Assembly: GCF_043643765.1 (NCBI RefSeq) | Contig: NZ_JBHZSP010000008.1 | Span: forward strand, 124,001 to 188,000 | DNA from: Marinomonas posidonica_A | GTDB taxonomy: Bacteria; Pseudomonadota; Gammaproteobacteria; Pseudomonadales; Marinomonadaceae | Direction: 5' to 3' | Length of the DNA: 64,000 bases | Part shown: positions 8,367 to 17,455 of the stretch, piece after piece | Position numbering within the stretch: the stretch's first letter is position 1 | Layout: every line of letters begins with the position of its first letter | Program-made: the position numbers and the translations under genes | Notes under the pieces: model-generated | What the model saw: the letters and a program-made list of their open reading frames with translations, nothing else | The model's database searches: none | What the model was told of the DNA's origin: nothing

Positions 8367-9764
8367 CTAACTACCATACTTTAGTGACCCAAAGAGCTGG
8401 CTATAATGTTCTGCAGTGTATACCGCTCGGCTGATTAAGTTATGTGCTCGAGCTGGCTCAATATCATCTGGGATACGTTGGCCATCTGCCAGATATACTA
8501 CAGGTAAACCCTCTTCAATCACCACACTTATTGCTTCTCCCAAAGAAGCCGATTCATCCAGTTTACTTAGCACGCACCCATCAAGCTGAACTTGAGAATA
8601 AACATCAACAACCGTTTTCAACACTTGCCTTTGACTCGTACAAGGCAAAACTAACAATTTTTTGAGACCCGCTCGGGCTCGCTTCATCATTAGCAGCTGT
8701 CGCTCTAAATTTGAATCGCGAGGATTCATACCCGCCGTATCAACCAATACTAAAGAATAATGAGCATACTTGGCCAATACTTCATTTAAATCAGAATACT
8801 CATTCACCACTTCAACAGGCACATTTAAAATGCGACCAAAGGTGCGTAACTGCTCATGAGCAGCAATACGATAAGTATCTGTTGTAATCAGCACTACACC
8901 GTCTGAGCCATACTTCAAAACATGTTGGGCTGCGATTTTACCAATAGAAGTGGTTTTACCAACACCTGTCGGCCCCATAAAAGCAATACAACCACTCAAT
9001 TCCGACGGACTAGAACGCACTGGAATGTAATCCGCTAAGTGGGCCAACAAGCGATTCCAATCATCTTCCCTGCCCTTTAAATCAATATCATCCATTAAAC
9101 GTGACGCCACTAAATCAGACAAGCCCAAACCTTTTAGTTGCTGGCGCGCCTTTATTTCCAAGCTATCACGCTTACCTTTATTTGACGAATCTTCTTTTTG
9201 TCGCTCTTCAAGCATAGCACGAACACTTTGCAACTCTTTTTCCATTTCTTTAAGTTGTCTCGAACTATCAGAATGGCGAATAGACAAAGCTTCCTCCACT
9301 TCAGGCAATTCACCGTCCGCGGTCGCTGGCATATCAAACTGTGTCGATTTAGGTTGATTGTGACGCGGTGAGCTAGAAGAGGTTTGCTGTGTTGAGATTG
9401 GTGATTCTGCTGGGTGGCCATACTTTGAATCAACTGGAGCAGAAGGAGCCTGAGCGTCAGGACTGGTTTGTTGCTTTGCTCGCTCAATACGTTCTAAATA
9501 ATCCGCGCTCGGATCTTGTGTTGCATCAAGTCTAGAGGAAGCGTTATCAACGGATGCTTGGCGAGAATAATCAGAGCGAGTAGATGTCGCTCCCTTAGTC
9601 ATAGACGTCGGCATAGAGCCGTCATAATCGAGAGCCGCTACAATTTCTATTTCCCCTGTTGGGAGACGCTGATTTGATAAAATCACTGCGTCTGGACCTA
9701 CGGCGTCACGGACTTTCCGTATCGCTTGCCGCATGTCAGGTGCTCGAAACCGCCTAATTTGCAT
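8367..9764 (-). CDS. flhF: flagellar SRP-like GTPase FlhF
   Basis: A 465-residue SRP/SRalpha-type GTPase that sets the polar position of the flagellum. The N-terminus (1-50, MQIRRFRAPDMRQAIRKVRD) is the conserved FlhF B-domain start. A long Ser/Gln-rich variable region follows (about 55-165), then helices of the N domain, and the G domain from about 255 with P-loop GPTGVGKT (264-271), ITTDTYR, VDTAGM and SKLDE motifs. In most polar flagellates FlhF works with FleN/FlhG, encoded just downstream; that gene is missing here and fliA follows instead. Confidence 0.95.
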   Translation of the reverse strand: MQIRRFRAPDMRQAIRKVRDAVGPDAVILSNQRLPTGEIEIVAALDYDGSMPTSMTKGATSTRSDYSRQASVDNASSRLDATQDPSADYLERIERAKQQTSPDAQAPSAPVDSKYGHPAESPISTQQTSSSSPRHNQPKSTQFDMPATADGELPEVEEALSIRHSDSSRQLKEMEKELQSVRAMLEERQKEDSSNKGKRDSLEIKARQQLKGLGLSDLVASRLMDDIDLKGREDDWNRLLAHLADYIPVRSSPSELSGCIAFMGPTGVGKTTSIGKIAAQHVLKYGSDGVVLITTDTYRIAAHEQLRTFGRILNVPVEVVNEYSDLNEVLAKYAHYSLVLVDTAGMNPRDSNLERQLLMMKRARAGLKKLLVLPCTSQRQVLKTVVDVYSQVQLDGCVLSKLDESASLGEAISVVIEEGLPVVYLADGQRIPDDIEPARAHNLISRAVYTAEHYSQLFGSLKYGS

Positions 9765-9865
9765 GAATAACCTAATCCTTCCAGCTTATTTTTCTTACAA
9801 ATCCATAGCTTACCCGAAAGATTCAGATAAATATAGCCACAATATTTACCATTAATAGGCAAATT

Positions 9866-11983
9866 TTATTGGCCAATTACACCAACTACAGTGATGCGCT
9901 TATGATCAGGCACCTCTTGATAAGACAACACAGCCATATTCACCATACCATACCGCATAAAGCGAGCGAGCATCGGCCTGATTGGAGCGGACACAATGAG
10001 AATTGGCGTATTCCCCATCGCTTCTTGTTGCTCAGCAGATTGACGCAATGAGGTTTGCAATTGTTCCGCCATTTGCGGTTCGAGAATAAGCGCCTCTTCG
10101 TTTTTGATACCCGACTGCTGACTTTGCTGTACTGTTTGCATCAGCATTTTTTCCAACTGAGGCTCCAGAGTTAATACTGGAATTTCTTCCACACCATCCG
10201 CTAAAGTTTGAATAATTAATCGCGACAAAGCCGTTCGGACGGCAGCGGTTAATATCATAGGGTCTTGAGTTTTCGGTTGCACCCCCATTATCGCCTCAGC
10301 AATGGTTCGCATATCTCGCAGTGGCACACCTTCAATGAGCAAGTTCTGTAACACTTTTAACAACACACTCAAAGGGACGGTATTCGGTACAAGCTCTTCT
10401 GCTAACTTCGGATTGTATTGTTTTAACAGACTAAGCAATTGCTGAACTTCATCATGACCAATCAACTCATAAGCATGCTTGTGCATAATTTGATTTACAT
10501 GAGTGGCTACCACTGTACTTACATCCACTACAGTATAACCATAAGTTTGCGCTTGATCCCGTTTTTTTGGATCAATCCAAACCGCATCCAAACCAAAAGA
10601 TGGATCCTTGCCAGGCACCCCCTCAATAGTGCCGAACACTTGACCTGGATCGATCGCTAAATCTTTATCTGGGTGCACTTCCGCTTCCGCCAAGCTCACC
10701 CCCATTAAGGTCACTCGATAAGCATTTGGCATCAGATCTAAGTTATCTCGGATGTGCACACTTGGCACCAAAAAACCCAAATCTTGAGACAATTTTCGGC
10801 GTACCCCTTTGATACGCGCCAACAACTCACCACCTTGCGTTTTATCAACCAAAGGAATCAAGCGATAACCCACCTCTAAACCGAGCATATCGACAGGGGC
10901 GACATCATCCCAACTCAAGTCTTTTGCCTCAGCCGGCACCGGCGCATCACCTGAAGCAGACGTTGACGGTTTTTGACCTTCTTTGGCTTTTTGCTTCTTG
11001 CGATACTCAATAAAATACGCCAACCCACCTAAGCAAGCTGCCAAGGAAAGAAAGGCAAAATGCGGCATACCAGGCACAATACCCATAATCGTCATTACGC
11101 CTGCCGCTATGTAGAGGGCTTTGGAAGAGCCAAACATCTGCTTAACAACCTGCGACCCCATGTCCCCCGTCTCATTGACTCGGGTAACCATAATCGCCGC
11201 GGCAGTAGACAACATAAGAGAAGGTAGCTGTGCGACCAAGCCATCCCCAATGGTCAATAAAGAGTATCGCTCAATCGCCTCAGTAAAAGACAAATCATGC
11301 TGCGCCATACCGATGGACAAACCACCAATGATGTTAATCCCAAGAATCAACAGGCCAGCAATCGCATCCCCTTTCACAAATTTCGAGGCACCATCCATAG
11401 AACCATAGAACTCGGCCTCAGATGCTATCTCAGTACGACGCTGCTTGGCTTGATCCGCATCAATCATGCCGGCATTCAAATCCGCATCAATGGCCATTTG
11501 TTTGCCGGGCATCGCATCCAAGGTAAAACGAGCACTCACTTCCGAGATACGACCCGCACCCTTAGTGACAACCGCGAAGTTAATAATCATCAAGATGGCG
11601 AAGACCACAAAACCGACGACATAGTTACCGCCAATAACAACTTCACCAAACGCCTGGATCACCTTACCAGCCGCGTCACCACCCTCATGACCATTCAACA
11701 AAACCACGCGAGTAGAGGCGACATTCAAGGCCAAACGCATCAGGGTAGAGACCAATAATACCGTTGGAAACACGGCAAAATCCAAGGGACGCATTGAATA
11801 AATGGCCACCAACAGTACGACAATGGCCAAAGCAATATTGAAGGTAAATAACACATCCAGCAAAAACGCCGGTATAGGCAGGATCATCATCGCCAGCAGC
11901 GACAACAATAAAACAGGTATTCCTAAGTTCCCGCTAAAAATACTCTGAACTTGTCCAGCAACACGGCTCCGGTCGAAATTCAC
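9866..11983 (-). CDS. flhA: flagellar export gate protein FlhA
   Basis: The 705-residue protein has eight predicted membrane helices in the first about 330 residues and a large cytoplasmic domain (about 345-705). The FHIPEP-family signature region is visible around VAIYSMRPLDFAVFPTVLL and the SEVSARFTLDAMPGKQMAID loop. FlhA forms the nonameric ring that docks substrate-chaperone complexes at the flagellar type III export gate. The start is GTG at 11983 with AGGG seven bases upstream. It lies between flhB and flhF, as in Pseudomonas. Confidence 0.97.
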   Translation of the reverse strand: MNFDRSRVAGQVQSIFSGNLGIPVLLLSLLAMMILPIPAFLLDVLFTFNIALAIVVLLVAIYSMRPLDFAVFPTVLLVSTLMRLALNVASTRVVLLNGHEGGDAAGKVIQAFGEVVIGGNYVVGFVVFAILMIINFAVVTKGAGRISEVSARFTLDAMPGKQMAIDADLNAGMIDADQAKQRRTEIASEAEFYGSMDGASKFVKGDAIAGLLILGINIIGGLSIGMAQHDLSFTEAIERYSLLTIGDGLVAQLPSLMLSTAAAIMVTRVNETGDMGSQVVKQMFGSSKALYIAAGVMTIMGIVPGMPHFAFLSLAACLGGLAYFIEYRKKQKAKEGQKPSTSASGDAPVPAEAKDLSWDDVAPVDMLGLEVGYRLIPLVDKTQGGELLARIKGVRRKLSQDLGFLVPSVHIRDNLDLMPNAYRVTLMGVSLAEAEVHPDKDLAIDPGQVFGTIEGVPGKDPSFGLDAVWIDPKKRDQAQTYGYTVVDVSTVVATHVNQIMHKHAYELIGHDEVQQLLSLLKQYNPKLAEELVPNTVPLSVLLKVLQNLLIEGVPLRDMRTIAEAIMGVQPKTQDPMILTAAVRTALSRLIIQTLADGVEEIPVLTLEPQLEKMLMQTVQQSQQSGIKNEEALILEPQMAEQLQTSLRQSAEQQEAMGNTPILIVSAPIRPMLARFMRYGMVNMAVLSYQEVPDHKRITVVGVIGQ

Positions 11984-12017
11984 ACAATATCCCTAGCAGT
12001 TAAAATTAAAAACATGA

Positions 12018-13154
12018 TCAATTACCATCCCATTGAAATTCATCAGGCACATCTAAATTGGGCATAACATCTGGCATTGGCGCACCGGTCCGAGCATTAC
12101 GTAACTGATAAACGTACGCCAACAATTGCGCTACCACCTTAAATAAACCTTGCGGTATTTCCTCACCGATTTCCGTATGATGATAAACCGCACGAGCCAA
12201 TGCCGGTGATTGTATCACAGGGATATCATAATGATTGCCCACTTCCCGAATCTTCAACGCAATAAAATCCCCACCTTTAGCCAACAAAACAGGGGCCTCA
12301 CCACTTACTTGGTCGTATTTTAGCGCTACCGAAAAGTGCGTCGGGTTGGTAATAATGACATCCGCCTCAGGCACATCAGACATCATTCGACTCATCGCTG
12401 CCTGACGCTGTAATTGACGAATTCGGCCTCGTACTAAGGGGTCACCTTCTTGTTGCTTAAATTCATCTTTTACTTCCTGCTTGGTCATTTTCAATTTTTC
12501 TTTATGCGACCAAACCTGAAAAGGCACATCAATAGCAGCAATAAACACCAAAGCCAAGGTCACAAAAATAAATGACCAAATAATGATATCAATGCCGTGC
12601 TCCATCGCCAGTTCAATAGTTTGAAAAGTCAATCCAATAGTTTCTGGCAAAAAGTGCAGTACCACTAATACTGAAATCACTGTTACCAATCCTACTTTAG
12701 CAATGGCTTTTAACAGCTCAACCAGAGACTGAACCGAAAACATTCGCTTTAGACCAGCAATAGGGTTCATTTTACTCAGCTTGGGAATCAAAGGCTCCCA
12801 TGAAAAGTTCAAGCCACCCAAGGCGATACTACCAATGATGCCAGCCGCTGCGAGCACAGACATCAATAGCACCATTGAATCCATCATGGCTACCACCGAC
12901 TCATAAAGGTGAAAGATCATACGATTAAGATCAAACAAATCCGATCGATCAACCAAAAAATTAAAGTCAAATAGGATCGTCAAATCTTTCACTAACAAAG
13001 TACCAGTACCATACAAAGTGACAGCTGCGACGATCAATAAGAGCGCGGTACTCAAATCTTTAGAACGAGGAATATTACCTTTATTACGAGCATCTTGAAG
13101 TTTCTTACTACTGGCACTTTCCGTTTTTTCACTACCGTCTTCATTCTCAGCCAT
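12018..13154 (-). CDS. flhB: flagellar export switch protein FlhB
   Basis: A 378-residue protein with four membrane segments (about 35-55, 92-115, 150-172, 185-212) and a cytoplasmic domain. The autocleavage motif NPTH is at 270-273. Its self-cleavage switches export from rod/hook to filament substrates, with FliK as the ruler. The C-terminal tail after about 345 is longer than the minimal family core, as in other polar-flagellum species. The start overlaps the fliR stop by 8 bases. Confidence 0.97.
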   Translation of the reverse strand: MAENEDGSEKTESASSKKLQDARNKGNIPRSKDLSTALLLIVAAVTLYGTGTLLVKDLTILFDFNFLVDRSDLFDLNRMIFHLYESVVAMMDSMVLLMSVLAAAGIIGSIALGGLNFSWEPLIPKLSKMNPIAGLKRMFSVQSLVELLKAIAKVGLVTVISVLVVLHFLPETIGLTFQTIELAMEHGIDIIIWSFIFVTLALVFIAAIDVPFQVWSHKEKLKMTKQEVKDEFKQQEGDPLVRGRIRQLQRQAAMSRMMSDVPEADVIITNPTHFSVALKYDQVSGEAPVLLAKGGDFIALKIREVGNHYDIPVIQSPALARAVYHHTEIGEEIPQGLFKVVAQLLAYVYQLRNARTGAPMPDVMPNLDVPDEFQWDGN

Positions 13155-13929
13155 TAACCTGAATCCCCCAAGTAACCTTAAGCCAGTTTGTCATCTCTTC
13201 AAAGAATAGAGTATAGATGCGTAAAAACTCTTCCAACATAATCCAAAAGAAAAACAAGGAAAATAGCATGATAATCGGAAAACCAAGTGCAAAGATATTT
13301 AACTGAGGCGACGCTTTTGCTACTACCCCAAATGCCAAGTTAATAATAAGAACCGCTATCGCCAAAGGCAACACAATCAACAACGCTTTCTCAAACATCC
13401 AACCACCAAGCAGCACCAGCTGCCAGTATCGCTGGCTATCAAAACCACCACCAATTGGCCAATAGTTAAAACTTTCTGCCAAGTACTCAATCATCACCAA
13501 ATGACCATTGGTCCCCAGAAACGCCAACGCCACCATCGAAAGGTAATACTGCCCCAATGTGGCGACTGAAATACCGTTGGCCGGATCATTCGACATGGCA
13601 AACCCCAAACCCGCCTTCATAGCAGCCAACTGACCTGCCAATGAAAATAACTGGAATAGAATTGTGACCACAAACCCAAGTACAAAGCCAATCACCAATT
13701 GCTCTGCAATCAACAAAATATAACCAGGCGAAATAGGATCATAAGGCGGCACATTAATCACAGGAGTGATAATGATAGACACAATAAAGGCAAAGCAGAT
13801 TCGAACTGGAGGACTGACCAAGCGACTCCCAAAGAGTGGCAAAGCCATAAAAAACGCACCGATACGAAAAAATGGCAATAGAAAACTGATGGTTAATTCG
13901 AGTAGCTGTTCGGTATTAAGCTCAAGCAT
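13147..13929 (-). CDS. fliR: flagellar export gate protein FliR
   Basis: A 260-residue integral membrane protein with about six hydrophobic segments, beginning at LLELTISFLLPFFRIGAFF. It has the family pattern of FliR, a member of the FliPQR export pore. The length matches the family. The ATG overlaps the fliQ stop as TAATG, and the 3' end overlaps flhB by 8 bases, so fliQ-fliR-flhB are translationally linked. Confidence 0.96.
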   Translation of the reverse strand: MLELNTEQLLELTISFLLPFFRIGAFFMALPLFGSRLVSPPVRICFAFIVSIIITPVINVPPYDPISPGYILLIAEQLVIGFVLGFVVTILFQLFSLAGQLAAMKAGLGFAMSNDPANGISVATLGQYYLSMVALAFLGTNGHLVMIEYLAESFNYWPIGGGFDSQRYWQLVLLGGWMFEKALLIVLPLAIAVLIINLAFGVVAKASPQLNIFALGFPIIMLFSLFFFWIMLEEFLRIYTLFFEEMTNWLKVTWGIQVNG

Positions 13930-14198
13930 TAGCCGATTATCATTGGGATATTAATAAACAGATTGGTGGTGAAATCCATCAACTTCGTTAGAATCCAAGG
14001 CCCAAGCTGCATGATCACTAAGATTGTCACGATTAACCTTGGCAAAAACGATAAAGTCTGTTCATTTATTTGTGTTGCAGCTTGAAACACACTCACCATC
14101 AAACCCACCAGCAAACTTGGCATCATCACCACACCGACAATCAAGACAATAAGGTAAAACCCTTGTCCGTATAGATCCAATACCACTTGCGGGTTCAT
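13929..14198 (-). CDS. fliQ: flagellar export gate protein FliQ
   Basis: The 89-residue protein (MNPQVVLDLYGQGFYLIV...) has two membrane helices (about 15-38 and 52-75), the standard FliQ size. It is the small subunit of the FliPQR pore. The ATG at 14198 lies two bases after the fliP TAG stop. An upstream in-frame start would run into fliP and make the protein longer than the family, so it was not used. Confidence 0.95.
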   Translation of the reverse strand: MNPQVVLDLYGQGFYLIVLIVGVVMMPSLLVGLMVSVFQAATQINEQTLSFLPRLIVTILVIMQLGPWILTKLMDFTTNLFINIPMIIG

Positions 14199-14200
14199 AA

Positions 14201-14941
14201 CTAAATTCCAAAGCTCGCTGCTAATGTCCCCATAATCATAGCCCAACCATCTACCATGACAAAGAGCATAATTTTGAATGGCAAGGAGATAATAATAGGT
14301 GACAACATCATCATACCCATAGCCATCAAGACACTGGCCACCACCATATCAACGATTAAAAAGGGAATAAAAATCATAAAGCCAATTTGGAATGCGGTCT
14401 TTAACTCACTGGTCACGAAGGCTGGCATGAGAATGGTAAAAGGCAAACTTTCCAACGAATCAATAGTGCCTTCTCGACCCGCCAACTTCACAAACAAGTT
14501 AATATCATCTTCTCGAGTCTGCGCCAGCATAAAATCTCGAATTGGCCCTGACGCAGCTTCAACCGCTTGCACAGATGTCATTTGCTCATTCAAATACGGC
14601 TGCAACGCCACCTCATTCACTCGATCCAAAGTCGGCGTCATGATGAACAAAGTTAGAAACAAGGCCATGCCAATCATAATCTGATTAGACGGTGTCTGCT
14701 GCAAACCAATGGCCTGACGCAAAATCGCCAACACCACCACAATGCGAGTAAACGAGGTCATCATCATTAAGGCAGCAGGCAACAGCGTCAAAGCTGTCAT
14801 GATGAAAAGAATTTGTAGGGAAACCGAATACTCCTGACTGCCATCAGGATTGGTTACAAGCTTAACGGCTGGCAACCCCACTTCAGCCCAAGACAAACTT
14901 GGCATGATTAGCAAAAAACACACAAACAGCAGACGAATCAT
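14201..14941 (-). CDS. fliP: flagellar export gate protein FliP
   Basis: A 246-residue membrane protein with a cleavable signal-like N-terminus (about 1-19, ending SLSWA). The FliP family signatures are visible: TSFTRIVVVLAILRQA, DLFVKLAGREG-like loop, and FMIFIPFLIVDMVVASVLMAMGMMMLSP. Five FliP subunits form the core of the export pore. Its ATG overlaps the fliO stop as ATGA. Confidence 0.96.
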   Translation of the reverse strand: MIRLLFVCFLLIMPSLSWAEVGLPAVKLVTNPDGSQEYSVSLQILFIMTALTLLPAALMMMTSFTRIVVVLAILRQAIGLQQTPSNQIMIGMALFLTLFIMTPTLDRVNEVALQPYLNEQMTSVQAVEAASGPIRDFMLAQTREDDINLFVKLAGREGTIDSLESLPFTILMPAFVTSELKTAFQIGFMIFIPFLIVDMVVASVLMAMGMMMLSPIIISLPFKIMLFVMVDGWAMIMGTLAASFGI

Positions 14942-15342
14942 TTATCCTTATCCTCCGCCGATGCGGATTGCTGTTGAGCGTCAGCCAACTCATTGGTAAA
15001 GGAAGTGCCCCTTACAGGAAAACTTTTAAGATGCGAAATGGTGTGTCCCGTTACGCCAATCAGAATTTTTTCATGCTCCACTTCAAGCAGCATGATTTTT
15101 TCTTTTGTGCCGAGAGACTGAACACTCAATATCTTAATGTCAGATTGACGACCTAACTTCATCTGCGTTAATTGAAAGCGTTTCACCAACCACAAACAAG
15201 CGGGAATAAAAGCGATAATAAACACCAAAGAGGCAACCACTTTCCACATAGATGAAGCAACAGACATTTCCTGTGCACCAGATGCAGAAACGCCAGCAGC
15301 ATACAAAATGACACCACTGGCCAGTATAACTTTATTGAACAT
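14938..15342 (-). CDS. fliO: flagellar export assembly protein FliO
   Basis: A small 134-residue protein with a signal-like N-terminus (MFNKVILASGVILYAAGVSA) and one membrane helix (about 34-52, VVASLVFIIAFIPACLWLV), then a short cytoplasmic SH3-like region (RQSDIKILSVQSLG...). FliO helps FliP assemble. A TTG at 15354 could extend the product by four residues, but neither start has a strong ribosome-binding site. The position between fliN and fliP supports the call, as the sequence is poorly conserved in this family. Confidence 0.85.
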   Translation of the reverse strand: MFNKVILASGVILYAAGVSASGAQEMSVASSMWKVVASLVFIIAFIPACLWLVKRFQLTQMKLGRQSDIKILSVQSLGTKEKIMLLEVEHEKILIGVTGHTISHLKSFPVRGTSFTNELADAQQQSASAEDKDK

Positions 15343-15364
15343 TGATAAAATCAAAGTAGTCTAC

Positions 15365-15832
15365 TTACTTAAGGCGTTTAATACGCTCGGAAGGACTCAC
15401 AACATCCGTCAAGCGAATACCGTATTTATCATTCACAACAACCACTTCACCATGAGCAATAAGAGTACCATTCACTAATACGTCTAACGGCTCACCAGCA
15501 AAACGATCTAACTCGACAACGGAGCCTTGTGTGAGTTGCATCAAATTACGAATAGCAATGTCTGTATTACCTAACTCCATCGACAATACAACAGGGATGT
15601 CCATGATCAGATCCAAATCTGATCCTACACCGCCCTCAGGCACATTCGGTGCAGTCAGTGTCTCTAGTTTGACTGGCTCCGCCTCCTGCTCATTCATGGC
15701 GGCGGCCCACTCATCATCCACAGCACCTTCATCCGAATCGCCAGTTTCACCTGCTTCAGACATAGCGGCGGCCCACTCATCCGCCAAGTTTTCATCCATT
15801 CCTTCTTGATCTGGTGATTGCTCTTCTGCCAT
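15365..15832 (-). CDS. fliN: flagellar motor switch protein FliN
   Basis: A 155-residue protein with an acidic N-terminal extension in which DEWAAAM occurs twice (residues about 17-23 and 40-46). The SpoA/FliN domain (about 75-155) contains DIPVVLSMELGNTDIAIRNLMQL and DVLVNGTLIAHGEVVVVNDKYGIRLTD. It builds the lower C-ring and binds FliH. It follows fliM by one base. Confidence 0.95.
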   Translation of the reverse strand: MAEEQSPDQEGMDENLADEWAAAMSEAGETGDSDEGAVDDEWAAAMNEQEAEPVKLETLTAPNVPEGGVGSDLDLIMDIPVVLSMELGNTDIAIRNLMQLTQGSVVELDRFAGEPLDVLVNGTLIAHGEVVVVNDKYGIRLTDVVSPSERIKRLK

Positions 15833-15833
15833 G

Positions 15834-16811
15834 TTATTTCGTTACCTTGCTCGATTTAATATTTTCTGTCACCTGAATCGAATAGCGTTCATTACTGACG
15901 CCCAATTTCCCTTTAAAGCTCGGCACACCATTAGCACGAACGGTAATGTATTCAGGCATTTCTACGGGAATAATATCCCCCGCTTTAAACTTCAAAACCT
16001 CTCCCAGTGTAGTCTTTTTATTCGTCACATTCACTGAGAGTTTAACACCAATATCTTGCACATCTTGCTCTAGGGATTTACCCCAACGATCGTCTTTCTC
16101 ATCAACATCACTCTGTACACCCGCATCTAACAACTCGCGAACAGGCTCAATCATAGAGTACGGTAAAGTAATGTGCAGCTCACCGCCACCGCCATCCAAT
16201 TCAATATGAAACGTCGATACCACAACCACTTCACTCGGACTAACAATGTTCGCCATCGCCGGATTCACTTCCGAACTGATGTATTCAAGCTCTAATTTTA
16301 AGACAGGAGCCCATGCTTCTGTAAGATCCACAAACACCTGTTCTAACATCAACTGAACAATACGAATTTCGGTAGGCGTAAACTCACGACCTTCAATTTT
16401 GGCGTGTCGACCATCACCACCAAAGAAGTTATCCACCAGTTTGAAAACCAGTTTAGCGTCCAAAATAAACAAAGCCGTACTGCGTAACGGACGAAATTTC
16501 ACCAAATTCAAACTGGTTGGTACGTACAAAGTATGGACATATTCACCAAATTTCATGACCTGCAAACCACCAGAGGAGACATCCGCGGTACGTCGCAACA
16601 TGTTAAACAAACTGATCCGCGTGTAACGTGCAAAACGCTCATTTATCATTTCCAACGTCGGCATTCGCCCACGAACAATACGCTCTTGACTGGTTATGTC
16701 ATAGGACGCGACACCGTTCTCATCTGCATTATCATCGTCAGCAGGCTTTTCATCTGCGCCGTGTAAGAGCGCATCAATCTCGTCCTGGGATAATAGATCT
16801 TGAGCCGACAT
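15834..16811 (-). CDS. fliM: flagellar motor switch protein FliM
   Basis: The 325-residue protein opens with the CheY-P-binding peptide (LLSQDEIDALLHG, residues about 6-18). The middle CheC-like domain carries the GGDGRHAK loop, and a SpoA domain makes up the C-terminus. It receives the CheY-P signal and sets the direction of rotation. The N-terminal peptide resembles the CheZ tail and the four CheA linker repeats in this same cluster. It begins 5 bases after the fliL stop. Confidence 0.96.
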   Translation of the reverse strand: MSAQDLLSQDEIDALLHGADEKPADDDNADENGVASYDITSQERIVRGRMPTLEMINERFARYTRISLFNMLRRTADVSSGGLQVMKFGEYVHTLYVPTSLNLVKFRPLRSTALFILDAKLVFKLVDNFFGGDGRHAKIEGREFTPTEIRIVQLMLEQVFVDLTEAWAPVLKLELEYISSEVNPAMANIVSPSEVVVVSTFHIELDGGGGELHITLPYSMIEPVRELLDAGVQSDVDEKDDRWGKSLEQDVQDIGVKLSVNVTNKKTTLGEVLKFKAGDIIPVEMPEYITVRANGVPSFKGKLGVSNERYSIQVTENIKSSKVTK

Positions 16812-16816
16812 AATCT

Positions 16817-17326
16817 TTACTGCATCACAAAATTAGTAAACAAGACACCATCTATACCGCCTTGCCCAGTTTCTTGCTCGAGAATGCCATTAATGGCATC
16901 CAACGCTGCAAGCTTCAATGCTTCTTTACCTTCAGTGGTTTTTAATTCATCAAATGACTGACTGGAAAACAGTAATACCAGACTGTTACGAATCAAAGGC
17001 ATATGAGAAGTCACCGCCTCCATTTGCTCTTCATTCTTCGACTTGACCGTCATATTCAATTGCACATAACGCTGTCGATCTTCCACCATCATATCAATTG
17101 TAAACGCAGGCTCGAGAGGCAAATAAATCGAGGGTTCACTTGCCAAAGCAGCCGCCTCAGCCTCTGCGGAATCTGCAGGCGCATCAGAACCGCTAAACAT
17201 CAAAAAATACGCAGCCGCACCACCACCTAACAACACCACTACTAAAGCAATGATGATAATAAGTTTCTTCTTACCACCCGGCTTGCCTTCCTCGGAGCCT
17301 ACATCTAAACCGTCTTCTTCAGCCAT
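16817..17326 (-). CDS. fliL: flagellar basal-body protein FliL
   Basis: A 169-residue single-pass protein: acidic N-terminus, KKK before one membrane helix (about 24-44, LIIIIALVVVLLGGGAAAYF), and a periplasmic stomatin-like domain. FliL surrounds the stator and supports torque. The ATG at 17326 (MAEEDGLDV) is chosen because AAGG lies nine bases upstream; a start seven residues earlier is possible. The 129 bases between this start and fliK are AT-rich and hold no recognisable terminator. Confidence 0.92.
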   Translation of the reverse strand: MAEEDGLDVGSEEGKPGGKKKLIIIIALVVVLLGGGAAAYFLMFSGSDAPADSAEAEAAALASEPSIYLPLEPAFTIDMMVEDRQRYVQLNMTVKSKNEEQMEAVTSHMPLIRNSLVLLFSSQSFDELKTTEGKEALKLAALDAINGILEQETGQGGIDGVLFTNFVMQ

Positions 17327-17455
17327 ATTCCTAAACCTTAGGTGCAATCAATTTTTTTAACGTACACTCACGCTAAACAACTAACTCTATATTCTACAAA
17401 GAATAATACAGAGCACCATCTATTTCTTAATCATTTATCCATCCACACCGCTGAA

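Noticed and set aside
11297..11758. Plus-strand open frame of 153 codons inside flhA
   Set aside because: It lies wholly within the well-supported flhA gene on the other strand and shows no recognisable protein features.
14256..14684. Plus-strand open frame of 142 codons inside fliP
   Set aside because: It is an opposite-strand shadow of fliP with no ribosome-binding site or family signature.
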